Shown piece by piece: positions 50,182-56,383 of a DNA stretch of 56,383 nucleotides; the stretch's first letter is position 1, and each line of letters opens with the position of its first letter. The translations under genes and the position numbers were made by a program. Source of the stretch: a virus; IMG/VR virus record IMGVR_UViG_3300031841_002004, positions 1-56,383 of that record. One strand, written 5' to 3'. The notes beneath the pieces were generated by a model. The model had not been told where the DNA came from, did no database searches, and saw only the letters and a program-made list of their open reading frames with translations.

Positions 50182-50584
50182 CGTCCTCTCCTTCACTCAC
50201 GAGTAAGACGGCAATGACGGCATGGCCTGCTATGTCCATCATCGTTCGCCTAATATCAAATGTCCTTAAAGTGCCACCGAGTCTCCGGTATTTTTCACCA
50301 ATCCTTGCGAGTTGATATCTCCAAGGTTTAATCCCTGTCTCAGCCACACCTTTGGCGTTTGCGAGGGGTTCTTCTACGCAGTTGTAATACCCTCGTTTGC
50401 GGCTCAATAGCTGCCAGACGCTAACGCATACACCCCAGTATGGGTCTGCCTGGAGTAGCAGGCTTAGTTCTCCAAGGAGTGTTTCTATACGCGCTTGTGA
50501 TTCTTCCGAGTTCAGCCCAGAAGGTTGCGTGGTGATGGGGGTCTTCTCTACCGTCAACGTCTTCGAGTCCTTCAGTCCTAGCAT
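50165..50584 (-). CDS. Nucleotide-modification-associated-like protein
   Basis: A 139-residue protein. The end carries WRYQLARIGEKYRRL, FDIRRTMMDIAGHAVIAVLL, a pattern that resembles the NMAD1/DUF1599-type helical domain linked to phage nucleotide metabolism. I chose the ATG after GGAGGAATACGCCC. Its first 164 bases overlap the preceding zinc-peptidase-like gene in another frame. The assignment is weak and based on pattern. Confidence 0.4.
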   Translation of the reverse strand: MLGLKDSKTLTVEKTPITTQPSGLNSEESQARIETLLGELSLLLQADPYWGVCVSVWQLLSRKRGYYNCVEEPLANAKGVAETGIKPWRYQLARIGEKYRRLGGTLRTFDIRRTMMDIAGHAVIAVLLVSEGEDDGDRS

Positions 50585-50807
50585 GGGCGTATTCCTCCAG
50601 TAGTGTGTCAATCAGCGTGTCATTGCTCAGGTCGTTCCTCAGTCGTATCACTCCCTGTTCCTCGTTCACGAGATACCATTCCCCCAGACGGTCTGGCAGA
50701 GTCTTTCCCTCCACCAGCTTGATCCGAATCTTGAATCTCACTGGGTAATGTTTCATCAGCCAGCGTCTGACCTTGTCTATGAATTTCCTCTGCAAATCTT
50801 GGGGCAT
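50421..50807 (-). CDS. SprT-like/zincin-like protein
   Basis: A 128-residue protein. EEYAHA (residues 71-76), with the His of an HExxH-like helix, and a later HHH (91-93) followed by FWAELGRI match small phage SprT/zincin proteins. The first His of HExxH is replaced by Glu here, so peptidase activity is doubtful. It overlaps genes on both sides by long stretches (188 and 164 bases), and the conserved core lies partly inside the overlap. Confidence 0.45.
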   Translation of the reverse strand: MPQDLQRKFIDKVRRWLMKHYPVRFKIRIKLVEGKTLPDRLGEWYLVNEEQGVIRLRNDLSNDTLIDTLLEEYAHARTEGLEDVDGREDPHHHATFWAELGRITSAYRNTPWRTKPATPGRPILGCMR

Positions 50808-51105
50808 CCTGCAACCTCATAATTAAGACCCATTCTTCTCTGTTGCGACGATGCAACACGACAGGCACTTTGCCTCTGGCATCTACAACTGCTTGGGCTA
50901 ACCAGTTGTATGGATTACCTTTCTCTGTCCTCTTAACCTCAACATGTATCTCTGTATGGTCTGTCTTGATGTCAGGTGAGTCTGGGCCTCCTGCGAATTG
51001 GCAGCCCCTAAAACTATTCACGTTAAAAGTTTCCGACCAAGCTTTCGCTCCAGACCGTTCACCACGCGCGCCCTTGGCACGAGAATCTATTTTTCTTTTT
51101 GCCAT
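50620..51105 (-). CDS. Holliday junction resolvase-like PD-(D/E)XK nuclease
   Basis: A 161-residue protein with the resolvase pattern KGARGERSGAKAWSE (Glu16), a SPDI segment (Asp45) and EVKR (Glu56 and Lys58), then NWLAQAVVDARGK. These are the PD-(D/E)XK catalytic positions. It would resolve recombination or replication intermediates before packaging. AGGAG lies before the ATG. The last 50 residues overlap the next gene and look non-conserved. Confidence 0.7.
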   Translation of the reverse strand: MAKRKIDSRAKGARGERSGAKAWSETFNVNSFRGCQFAGGPDSPDIKTDHTEIHVEVKRTEKGNPYNWLAQAVVDARGKVPVVLHRRNREEWVLIMRLQDAPRFAEEIHRQGQTLADETLPSEIQDSDQAGGGKDSARPSGGMVSRERGTGSDTTEERPEQ

Positions 51106-51112
51106 GTCGCTC

Positions 51113-51367
51113 CTAAAACAAGTATGCGAGTTCACCGTAGTTGTCTCGATTCTCGACAAGCACAGTACTCACCGAACCAAACTGTTCTTCAACTAATCGT
51201 GCGATTGATGTTGCTTTACTTTTGCCAAGCACTTTTTCGTTCTTGCCAATCCAGGTTCCTACTTTGCTGGCAAACCTGAAGTCGGCGTTCTCTCCGAGCG
51301 TAGGCCAGTACACACGCACTACCCACTTCGTAAGAGTTACTTTAGTTCCGCAATGAATGTCAGACAT
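51113..51367 (-). CDS. Small hypothetical protein in the nuclease cluster
   Basis: An 84-residue basic beta-rich protein (MSDIHCGTKVTLTKWVVRV). I chose the ATG overlapping the preceding stop by 8 bases. Nothing is recognised. Its position suggests a role in DNA metabolism. Confidence 0.45.
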   Translation of the reverse strand: MSDIHCGTKVTLTKWVVRVYWPTLGENADFRFASKVGTWIGKNEKVLGKSKATSIARLVEEQFGSVSTVLVENRDNYGELAYLF

Positions 51368-51743
51368 CGTCAGGTTCCTTTGATTCAAGCATCATCGTTA
51401 AACAATCGAACACATGGTTCGGGTGGTCATCACAACAATCATTCTTGATTAGGTAGTCGCACAGACTTTCTTTGCTTTGAACATCAAGCAAGTCCACAAG
51501 CAATCGACCGTAGCTATCTCTCCACCACTCATGACTATCTAGGTACAACCTTCCGTGATCAGCATGCACCTCCACCCAATCCACAATCGCTTGCTGGCAA
51601 TCAGGCGTATGGTTCTTTGTGCAAATAGGCACTGCGTAAACATTCACGTTGGCTGAAATAGCTGGCACGTTTGTCCTTATGATGAAAGTGTCAGGCCGGG
51701 TGACCCGTATGACCTGGGCAGTCAGGGGTTTCTTTTTGACCAC
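51360..51743 (-). CDS. Staphylococcal nuclease-like (SNase-fold) protein
   Basis: A 127-residue protein with the beta-barrel order of SNase-like nucleases. VTRPDTFIIRTNVP is an OB-type strand region. HADHGRLYLDSH, then DSYGRLLVDLLD, fit the family's D-x-Y-G-R-x-L segment, and LCDYLIKN follows. Of the classical active residues, an Arg in the DSYGR motif can be placed, but the Glu of the usual D-x-P-E motif is not seen. It may be an inactive or diverged relative. The start is GTG with a 22-base overlap of the HNH gene. Confidence 0.45.
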   Translation of the reverse strand: MVKKKPLTAQVIRVTRPDTFIIRTNVPAISANVNVYAVPICTKNHTPDCQQAIVDWVEVHADHGRLYLDSHEWWRDSYGRLLVDLLDVQSKESLCDYLIKNDCCDDHPNHVFDCLTMMLESKEPDDV

Positions 51744-52123
51744 GTTAAGTTTCGTTCTCGTTCGTTCATGTAAAATTCCGGTATAGGTTCTGGGTCTACT
51801 CCCAGATGTTTTTTGTTTTTTAACTTTGCTAAAAACTGTGGGTCGTAAAGCTCAGGATCACTCTCCCGTTTAGCCTCTAGCAGAATTGCTAGCGTTAGGT
51901 CTGGCGTGTTAGCCACTACCTTCCCGCCGTGGTACACACCGTGGCATCTGTTACACAACGTGAGGTATGCCCTTGGTGTATGTGCCTTCTGTCTATTTGC
52001 TCCTCCAACTAAATGGTGTACCTCTAATCGCCTACGCCCGTCTGACTCAGGCCAGTGGCAAACTGCACAACTCCTGTGCAAGTCGGCCCAAGCAAACATC
52101 TCAGCTCGCTGCTTTTCGTTCAC
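51722..52123 (-). CDS. HNH endonuclease
   Basis: A 133-residue protein with CAVC (residues 19-22), the HH pair at 36-37, and LTLCNRCHGVYH (Cys57, Cys60), which together form a zinc-bound HNH/beta-beta-alpha-metal nuclease core. The second half is a basic-acidic tail. The GTG start overlaps the endonuclease VII gene by 23 bases. It may be a homing-type or host-DNA-cutting nuclease. Confidence 0.75.
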   Translation of the reverse strand: MNEKQRAEMFAWADLHRSCAVCHWPESDGRRRLEVHHLVGGANRQKAHTPRAYLTLCNRCHGVYHGGKVVANTPDLTLAILLEAKRESDPELYDPQFLAKLKNKKHLGVDPEPIPEFYMNERERNLTWSKRNP

Positions 52124-52529
52124 GGTAAATGCCTGGTGGATTCGTAACGTAAGACAACGCTCGCTTTACTGTCGCTACTGTGTCTCCTATTTTTCCTAAC
52201 CCTGTATTGCAACTACTGCAAAGAATGCCTCGCACCTGATTGCTGTCATGACAATGGTCAATCATTGCACGAGTTTTCGCACCAGGTGTCCATGAGATTT
52301 TTTTTCCACATAAGTCGCAATGAACTATCTTCATTAAAAGTTTTATTTCTTCTGTTGTGACTTTGTATTTTGTTTTGATGTTGATTATTTTCTGTCTTGC
52401 AGCGCAGTAACTTGATTGGCGACTTTTCTTAGCACACTCTTTGCATTGCCAACACAAACCATTTGGTCTAGTACCGTCCTTACTAAAACTCGTTTTATGT
52501 TTATTTTTGTTGCATGACGGACACTTCAC
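52101..52529 (-). CDS. Recombination endonuclease VII-like protein
   Basis: A 142-residue protein with an N-terminal zinc ribbon (CPSC, CWQCKEC) and a CDLCG knuckle. The characteristic IDHCHDSNQVRGILCSSCNT, then LGKIGD, matches T4 Endo VII. It resolves branched DNA and heteroduplexes during packaging. The GTG start overlaps the preceding gene (GTGA). Confidence 0.85.
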   Translation of the reverse strand: MKCPSCNKNKHKTSFSKDGTRPNGLCWQCKECAKKSRQSSYCAARQKIINIKTKYKVTTEEIKLLMKIVHCDLCGKKISWTPGAKTRAMIDHCHDSNQVRGILCSSCNTGLGKIGDTVATVKRALSYVTNPPGIYRERKAAS

Positions 52530-53032
52530 GGAGCGGCTCCTTCCAGAGCAAACTCCATTGATGGGACAAGACCTACGTGTAGTTCATCTTCTGTCAGCCG
52601 TAGCCTTGGGCCATAGCCGTAGTCGTGTAGGTCACCAGCCTGTATCTCTTCGAGGGTAGCCCAACCGGCAATGCGAGCTTGTTGATTAGGAACATCAACT
52701 ACTGTCAGCACGTAGTAGTCAGCCCAGTGCTTCTGGTCAGGAAATACAACTAGGTCTGGTGAATGAATCCTAGTGGTAGCTTTGACATCTACTGTGCCAA
52801 AGTCACAACTGAAGTCTTTGCCGTTGTCGCCTTCCGGTCTCAGCTCTTCATCTATTGGCTGACCGCATGCAAGGCTTACTGCCACCTCGCCAGCTAATCC
52901 AACTAGCCAGGTGCTGTGTTTAGAAAGATGCAACCCAGATGCATAGTTACGCTTCTGGTGCTGACGCTCCTGATCCAGCAAGGCAATCCTTTGCCAATGC
53001 TGGGATAGGTCAATCCATTGTGGGGAAACCAA
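52526..53032 (-). CDS. PD-(D/E)XK restriction-like nuclease
   Basis: A 168-residue protein with a GLAGEVAVSLACG helix (Glu49), then GKDFSCDFGTVDVKATTRIH (Asp73 and Asp82-x-Lys84). These positions fit the PD-(D/E)XK fold. The end is a beta/helix region with GWATLEEIQAGDLHD. No ATG lies nearby, so the start is probably TTG with a nearby GGAG. Its biological substrate is unknown; it may act in DNA degradation or recombination. Confidence 0.6.
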   Translation of the reverse strand: MVSPQWIDLSQHWQRIALLDQERQHQKRNYASGLHLSKHSTWLVGLAGEVAVSLACGQPIDEELRPEGDNGKDFSCDFGTVDVKATTRIHSPDLVVFPDQKHWADYYVLTVVDVPNQQARIAGWATLEEIQAGDLHDYGYGPRLRLTEDELHVGLVPSMEFALEGAAP

Positions 53033-53068
53033 ACTCCGTTTAGCCCTTCACCTCCATGAAGTTGCATT

Positions 53069-53097
53069 ACTGTACGCTTGTCCACCATGCATGTCAA
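53069..53097 (-). promoter_or_regulatory. Sigma70-type promoter before the nuclease genes
   Basis: On the minus strand a perfect TTGACA box is separated by 17 bases from TACAGT (4 of 6 matches to TATAAT). Transcription would start about 30 bases before the nuclease gene. A second candidate further upstream (TTGAAT, 17 bases, TATTAA at 53458-53486) lies just after the 47-aa gene. Confidence 0.55.
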
Positions 53098-53487
53098 GGA
53101 GAAAATCTGGGCCTCTATATATAGACCACTGCTTTCTTAATACTTGCAGGTCAACCTTGGCTTTCAGGAAAGGGAAGCAAGGTGCGCAGGGAGATAGTCC
53201 CACCGCATGCTTGCAGTGTGACCCCTGCACTCCCAGCGTACCCTTGGCTTTCGAGGTTGCGGTCGCTTTAGTGCGTCCCCAGTTCACACAGGTCTGGGGC
53301 TTGTTGCTTCTTTTGCTGCTGTGTCAGCGTGAGACTAGGCTATCAACTTTCGGGCTTGCCTTTGTGGTCATGTCTCGTCCCTCAATCTCTCGTTACCGAG
53401 AGCCTCCGCCTGTCAACCACGCCACCGAACACCGACAGGTCAAACATTCGATGGTAATTAATACGTTTTAATTTTCTTTAATTCAAA
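53098..53487. other. ORF-less stretch between nuclease genes and small membrane genes
   Basis: About 390 bases without a convincing gene. It contains hairpins CTCTCG/CGAGAG (53387-53402) and CCTGTC/GACAGG (53409-53439) and a TCTATATATAGA palindrome (53114-53125). On the minus strand an ATG with GAGGGACGAG before it (start codon at 53372-53370) opens a frame that stops after 15 codons but would continue for about 90 more if its TGA were read through. This may be a leader region or a decayed gene. Confidence 0.35.
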
Positions 53488-53631
53488 TTACTTTACAGCA
53501 AACATTAGTCCTACATTGGCAAGAGCGTAAGCAAAGTATGTAACAGCCATTGGCAGGTTGCCCTTGTAGGTTTGCTCAATCGCAACGTACAGGTAAATCA
53601 AACCTGTGATTGCAACCAGCGGTACGCTCAT
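53488..53631 (-). CDS. 47-residue membrane protein
   Basis: A 47-codon ORF with an amphipathic and hydrophobic chain (MSVPLVAITGLIYLYVAIEQ, then a second hydrophobic stretch VTYFAYALANVGLMFAV), probably two membrane helices. Short proteins of this type (YLYVAIEQ...G...AYALANVGL) are common in phages. A clear GTCAGGAGG site precedes the ATG, which overlaps the preceding gene by 4 bases. Confidence 0.65.
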   Translation of the reverse strand: MSVPLVAITGLIYLYVAIEQTYKGNLPMAVTYFAYALANVGLMFAVK

Positions 53632-53798
53632 CCTCCTGACCTATGTTCTTTAAAGTCTTTAGCAAGCCGACCTACTAGCCGACTGCCAACTCTCCTAAAA
53701 ATACACGGCAGCAATGAATGAACTATCAAGGCCACTCCCGCCAGTATGCATCGCACACCATGCCGAAACGCAAAACGAAAGTGTCCTAGGTATGTCAT
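53628..53798 (-). CDS. Small basic membrane-associated protein (DUF6356-like)
   Basis: A 56-residue protein (MTYLGHFRFAFRHGVRCILA) with a hydrophobic central helix (GVALIVHSLLPCIF) and a basic C-terminus. It resembles a phage family of short membrane proteins called DUF6356 (pattern memory). I chose the internal ATG; the longer frame upstream overlaps another gene. It overlaps the next gene by 4 bases. Confidence 0.5.
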   Translation of the reverse strand: MTYLGHFRFAFRHGVRCILAGVALIVHSLLPCIFRRVGSRLVGRLAKDFKEHRSGG

Positions 53799-53829
53799 GT
53801 TATTTTTTCTTAAATGTCTTCTGGCTCTT

Positions 53830-54117
53830 TTAAAAATCTCTGTGTCTCCTTGTGTCACCTGGCCCGTACATAGTGCAAAGGATTCGCGGCAGTGTTGGCT
53901 TATTGCCACCAGTGACTCGCCCACCTTTGCAATCTTCAATGTGTTTGTTTCTAATTTCGTATTTCGCTTTAGCTATTCGCCGCAGCTCCTGCACTGCAAG
54001 TTCATTAGCCTCTTCAAAAGAAAGAGCGCCATGAGACTCAGCATGAATATCATTAGCTACCTGTAATGTTGTGGTGTCGTAAACGTCCGTGTACTTATTT
54101 TCGTTCTCGTATGTCAT
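53830..54117 (-). CDS. Small hypothetical protein
   Basis: A 95-residue charged helical protein (LSFEEANELAVQELRRIAKA). Its ATGA overlap with the preceding gene supports it as real. It has two Cys near the end (EDCKGGRVTGG, ILC). Function is unknown. Confidence 0.5.
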   Translation of the reverse strand: MTYENENKYTDVYDTTTLQVANDIHAESHGALSFEEANELAVQELRRIAKAKYEIRNKHIEDCKGGRVTGGNKPTLPRILCTMYGPGDTRRHRDF

Positions 54118-54341
54118 CGTCCTGGCATTCGTTTTACGGGGGACTCGGGGTCAGCAATGCCGTACATGGCATTGCCCATGATTTTTATTTCAGGGCTGTC
54201 TACGTGAATGACAGACCCGTCTTTGAAGAGATGAACTACCCACACGGAATTAATCATTGGCCCGTAGTCAATGAGGAATAGGGCATGGCCTTCTCCGGCA
54301 GGCGTGTTGACATAGATTTCTGGATTGATGCGACTAATCAC
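54114..54341 (-). CDS. Small beta-type protein common in phages
   Basis: A 75-residue protein with strands INPEIYVNTPAGEGHALFLI and NSVWVVHLFKDGSVIHVD. This architecture is frequent in phage genomes and has no assigned activity. The start is GTG, overlapping the previous gene by 8 bases. Confidence 0.55.
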   Translation of the reverse strand: MISRINPEIYVNTPAGEGHALFLIDYGPMINSVWVVHLFKDGSVIHVDSPEIKIMGNAMYGIADPESPVKRMPGR

Positions 54342-54501
54342 AACTGCCCCATGTATCTATCATTCGTTTCTGAATTCTTTCTAACTCGGACTCCAACTCT
54401 CTAATCCTCTTCGCCATCTCCTCTGGGCTGCGAGTGATGTGTTGTTTCCTACTGCTTGTTTTTTGCTGCTTACCTGTAACCGGCGTTGGGTCACTTGCCA
54501 T
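54334..54501 (-). CDS. Small coiled-coil protein
   Basis: A 55-codon ORF with a Lys/Gln-rich N-terminus and a charged helix (SPEEMAKRIRELESELERIQ). It overlaps both neighbours by a few bases, as genes here usually do. Function is unknown. Confidence 0.5.
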   Translation of the reverse strand: MASDPTPVTGKQQKTSSRKQHITRSPEEMAKRIRELESELERIQKRMIDTWGSCD

Positions 54502-54673
54502 TCTTCTTGCCTCGTTTAAACCAATTGAAAATTCTTCTTAACAATCCTTTTTTTCTCTCGGGTCTTTCGCCAGGAGGAAACGCATGCTCGATGTCGAACC
54601 GCTGATGAAACACATGAACTGTTTCCTCCAGCAATGCGTCCTGTCTCTCAACTTGCTGTTCTGAATTTTTCAT
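54491..54673 (-). CDS. Small charged protein
   Basis: A 60-residue protein (MKNSEQQVERQDALLEETVH) with a strongly basic C-terminus (RRIFNWFKRGKKNGK). It overlaps the helicase gene by 26 bases. Nothing is recognised. Confidence 0.45.
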   Translation of the reverse strand: MKNSEQQVERQDALLEETVHVFHQRFDIEHAFPPGERPERKKGLLRRIFNWFKRGKKNGK

Positions 54674-55691
54674 TTCTTCGCCCTATCTCCTTTCGGTACA
54701 AACCTCGTATCCATCCGGTGAGCGTTGGGTTGTTCGCCCCCCACTCCAAATAACTCTTAGGTAGTTCGCTTAACTGCTTGCCTCCATACTTTCCTTTCAA
54801 CGGATTTCTGTATGTGCCTACACTTCGTCGTCCGTTCTTGGTGATGTCGTGCTTGATGCTTTGCACTTTTCCTGTAGCCTGCCCAGAGGCATTGGCTCGC
54901 ATGGCTTCAATAAGTTCAGCTTTTGCTCTTCGCTCCGCTTCTTTCCGTGTGAGTTCTTCCAGTTCTTCAGGCGTAAGAGGAGTTTCGGATTGACTACCAA
55001 TCTCACTAGCAATTCGCCTTTCCTTTGCAGAGAAGTCACAAAACATGTCAGGCGCTGTGATGAGGTTGTGATCCAAGGTGGCATCGGTGCAGTCAACAAT
55101 TTTGAAAAACGGCTTGTCTGAATTTTTGATACGTTCAATTCTTTGCTCCTTCGTAAGTCCTGGTTCATCAACTGTTCCCGGCAAGCAACGAGTCGCTCGA
55201 CCAACGCATTGCAGCCAGAAACTTCTGGAGCGTGTGGGCCTTCCAAGAATGAGTGTGGTTGTGCTTGGAACGTCGAAGCCGGTGGCACAGACGATGCAGT
55301 TGACAAGCACTTCGATGTCTCCGGCACGGTATGCTGCCAACGTGTCCCTTCGTTCTTCCTCGTCCTGTTTTCCGTGGACGTACTCGGCTTTGATTCCGTA
55401 GTTGTTTTTGAGGTAGTGGGCTGCACCTTTGGCTGAGAAGACGCTTGGCGTAAACAAGATTGTCTTGCCCTCCATGTGGCTCTTGGTGATAAGACACAGG
55501 CGGTGGAGGTTTGCTTCTTTGTGCAACTCTTGCTGGAGTTCTTTTTGTTTGTAGTCGCCCCCAGAAATCCCAACCTTTGAGAGGTCAAGGTTTTCAAGCA
55601 TCGCGAGAACAAATTTGTACGGAGCTGACCAGCCATTATCTACACCCCATTGAGTTCCAAGGTTTGCTGTGACGCAGTCGTAAAATTGCAT
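54648..55691 (-). CDS. SF2 helicase, C-terminal half (motifs IV-VI)
   Basis: A 347-residue protein with the second RecA-like domain of a superfamily 2 helicase: GKTILFTPSV (IV), LVNCIVCATGFDVPST (V) and QCVGRATR (VI, residues 161-168). A long Glu/Lys-rich helical tail follows. The N-terminal domain is encoded by the separate upstream ORF, which overlaps by 52 bases in another frame. AAGGAGGGAGC directly before its ATG would allow internal initiation. Together the two would make one ATP-driven DNA unwinding enzyme for replication or repair. Confidence 0.75.
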   Translation of the reverse strand: MQFYDCVTANLGTQWGVDNGWSAPYKFVLAMLENLDLSKVGISGGDYKQKELQQELHKEANLHRLCLITKSHMEGKTILFTPSVFSAKGAAHYLKNNYGIKAEYVHGKQDEEERRDTLAAYRAGDIEVLVNCIVCATGFDVPSTTTLILGRPTRSRSFWLQCVGRATRCLPGTVDEPGLTKEQRIERIKNSDKPFFKIVDCTDATLDHNLITAPDMFCDFSAKERRIASEIGSQSETPLTPEELEELTRKEAERRAKAELIEAMRANASGQATGKVQSIKHDITKNGRRSVGTYRNPLKGKYGGKQLSELPKSYLEWGANNPTLTGWIRGLYRKEIGRRNEKFRTAS

Positions 55692-56200
55692 GCTCCCTCC
55701 TTGAGCAAAGGTTTACCGTCCATCCGAAATGGCGTGGCAGTGAACCCACATACAAATGCCCCTTGGTCTTGAAAGTACTTCAGCATTTCGATGACCTTCT
55801 CACTGCATTGCAAATGGGCTTCGTCCACGATTACCATTTCGATATCTTTGAATTTTGTGTAACGCTTGTTGTCTGTCCTCCCTGACAACAGGGTTTGCTT
55901 GCAGGCCACTACAACCTTGGCAGGCCATGCGAATTCGCCATCAACTGGCGCAGAGTATTCAGCCATTTCAATGTCAGCGTTTTCCCCAACTATCTGTCTC
56001 ACCTTGTCTGCTGCTTGCCATACCAACTCGCGGAGCGGTGCAATGATCAGCGTCCGGCCTTCAATACGAGAGGCCATCGTGGCGAAGATGACGGTCTTGC
56101 CAGCCCCGGTGAACACAGCATTGAGCATTGCCTTAAACCCAAGTCGTCTGGCGTTGAAATTTCGCTCTATAATCTCTTCTTGGTAGTCGCGTGGTTTCAT
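55640..56200 (-). CDS. SF2 helicase, N-terminal half (motifs I-III)
   Basis: A 186-residue protein with the Q-like motif RDYQEEII, Walker A TGAGKT (residues 31-36), DEAH (126-129) and the motif III tripeptide TAT (154-156). It ends 26 residues after its last conserved motif in a different frame from the rest of the helicase. The domain order is that of a single SF2 enzyme cut in two. GGAGAACTA precedes the ATG. Confidence 0.8.
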   Translation of the reverse strand: MKPRDYQEEIIERNFNARRLGFKAMLNAVFTGAGKTVIFATMASRIEGRTLIIAPLRELVWQAADKVRQIVGENADIEMAEYSAPVDGEFAWPAKVVVACKQTLLSGRTDNKRYTKFKDIEMVIVDEAHLQCSEKVIEMLKYFQDQGAFVCGFTATPFRMDGKPLLKEGACNFTTASQQTLELNGV

Positions 56201-56221
56201 TAGTTCTCCAGGTAAAGAAGG

Positions 56222-56258
56222 CCCTCCGGCCCTGTCAGGAGGTAACAGAGCCGGAGGG
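56222..56258 (-). terminator. Strong hairpin between ssb-like gene and helicase
   Basis: A 14-bp stem with one mismatch (CCCTCCGGCCCTGT against ACAGAGCCGGAGGG) around a nine-base loop that contains GGAGG. The tail on the minus strand is only moderately T-rich (CCTTCTTT), so it may work as an attenuator or an RNA stability element and not as a full terminator. Confidence 0.55.
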
Positions 56259-56278
56259 TGGCAGCGAGAAGGTCGCGC

Positions 56279-56383
56279 CTAAAATCGACCGGCAAAGTCA
56301 TCCTCAAGGGACTCGGTTTTCTTTTTGCCCCCACCTAGTAATTGCACGTTGCCAACTACTAGCCGCATCTTTTGTCGCTTCTC
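56279..56383 (-). CDS. ssb: Single-stranded DNA-binding protein, C-terminal part (cut by the window end)
   Basis: Only the last 34 codons are present. They read MRLVVGNVQLLGGGKKKTES, then an acidic end LEDDFAGRF. The VVGNVQLLG strand followed by Gly and the acidic tail is the typical SSB C-terminus, which recruits partner proteins. The adjacent helicase fits a replication unit. Confidence 0.55.
   Translation of the reverse strand, partial: EKRQKMRLVVGNVQLLGGGKKKTESLEDDFAGRF

Noticed and set aside
53091-53471. Plus-strand ORF in the gene-free stretch
   Set aside because: No ribosome site, low-complexity Leu run, and it opposes the promoters of the minus strand.

Overview
The window is a stretch of a double-stranded DNA tailed phage genome. 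It carries terminase, portal, scaffold, major capsid, head decoration, T7-type tail tube A/B proteins and several fibre proteins. I see no tail sheath, tape measure or baseplate, which points to a short-tailed (podovirus-like) virion. No tRNA, rRNA, CRISPR array, insertion sequence or recognisable endolysin is visible. The host cannot be read from the sequence. A few protein styles (a Cys-rich virion protein, a CTCNKRA/WCEENI protein, a lysis-like block with proteases instead of a wall hydrolase) recall phages and prophages of Planctomycetes-like bacteria, but that is only an inference. The right end cuts through a gene that looks like a single-stranded DNA-binding protein, so the genome continues beyond the window.

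Layout. (1) Positions 1-34829, minus strand: the virion operon, read right to left. It starts with small Gln-rich and Cys-rich proteins, then scaffold, capsid and decoration proteins ending at a strong terminator (28616-28652). A 1140-residue disordered protein, a glycosyltransferase, terminase and portal follow. Last come fibres, a sulfotransferase, tail tube proteins and large internal proteins. (2) 34830-36999: a GC-rich ORF-less stretch, then a self-contained minus-strand unit (398-aa unknown gene with its own sigma70-like promoter and terminator), then a divergent control region with a 21-bp dyad and a duplicated 26-bp element. (3) 37000-46247, plus strand: an operon of about 25 mostly small genes with very strong Shine-Dalgarno sites. 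It includes zinc-ribbon proteins, a YubB/DUF1281-like protein, an ASCH protein, a C5-cytosine methyltransferase, a small winged-helix-like protein, a 23-aa membrane peptide and a serine recombinase. (4) 46042-56383, minus strand: replication and recombination genes (SSB, a split SF2 helicase), a cluster of five nuclease-like genes, a protease/membrane cassette (subtilisin and papain-like peptidases with several membrane proteins) and a phage sigma factor. The sigma gene overlaps the recombinase tail to tail.

How the parts may work together. Divergent promoters at 36.6-37.0 kb would start the early plus operon and the 398-aa gene. Promoter candidates near 53.07 kb (minus) would drive the nuclease, protease and sigma genes. 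The sigma factor, last in that unit, could then switch on the virion operon; this is inference. The most unusual part is the block at 46652-50181, which has holin-like membrane proteins and two different peptidases where a lysis cassette would be expected.

Gene starts were chosen from ribosome sites and overlaps. Many genes overlap by 4 or 8 bases (ATGA/GTGA), and several start with GTG or TTG.
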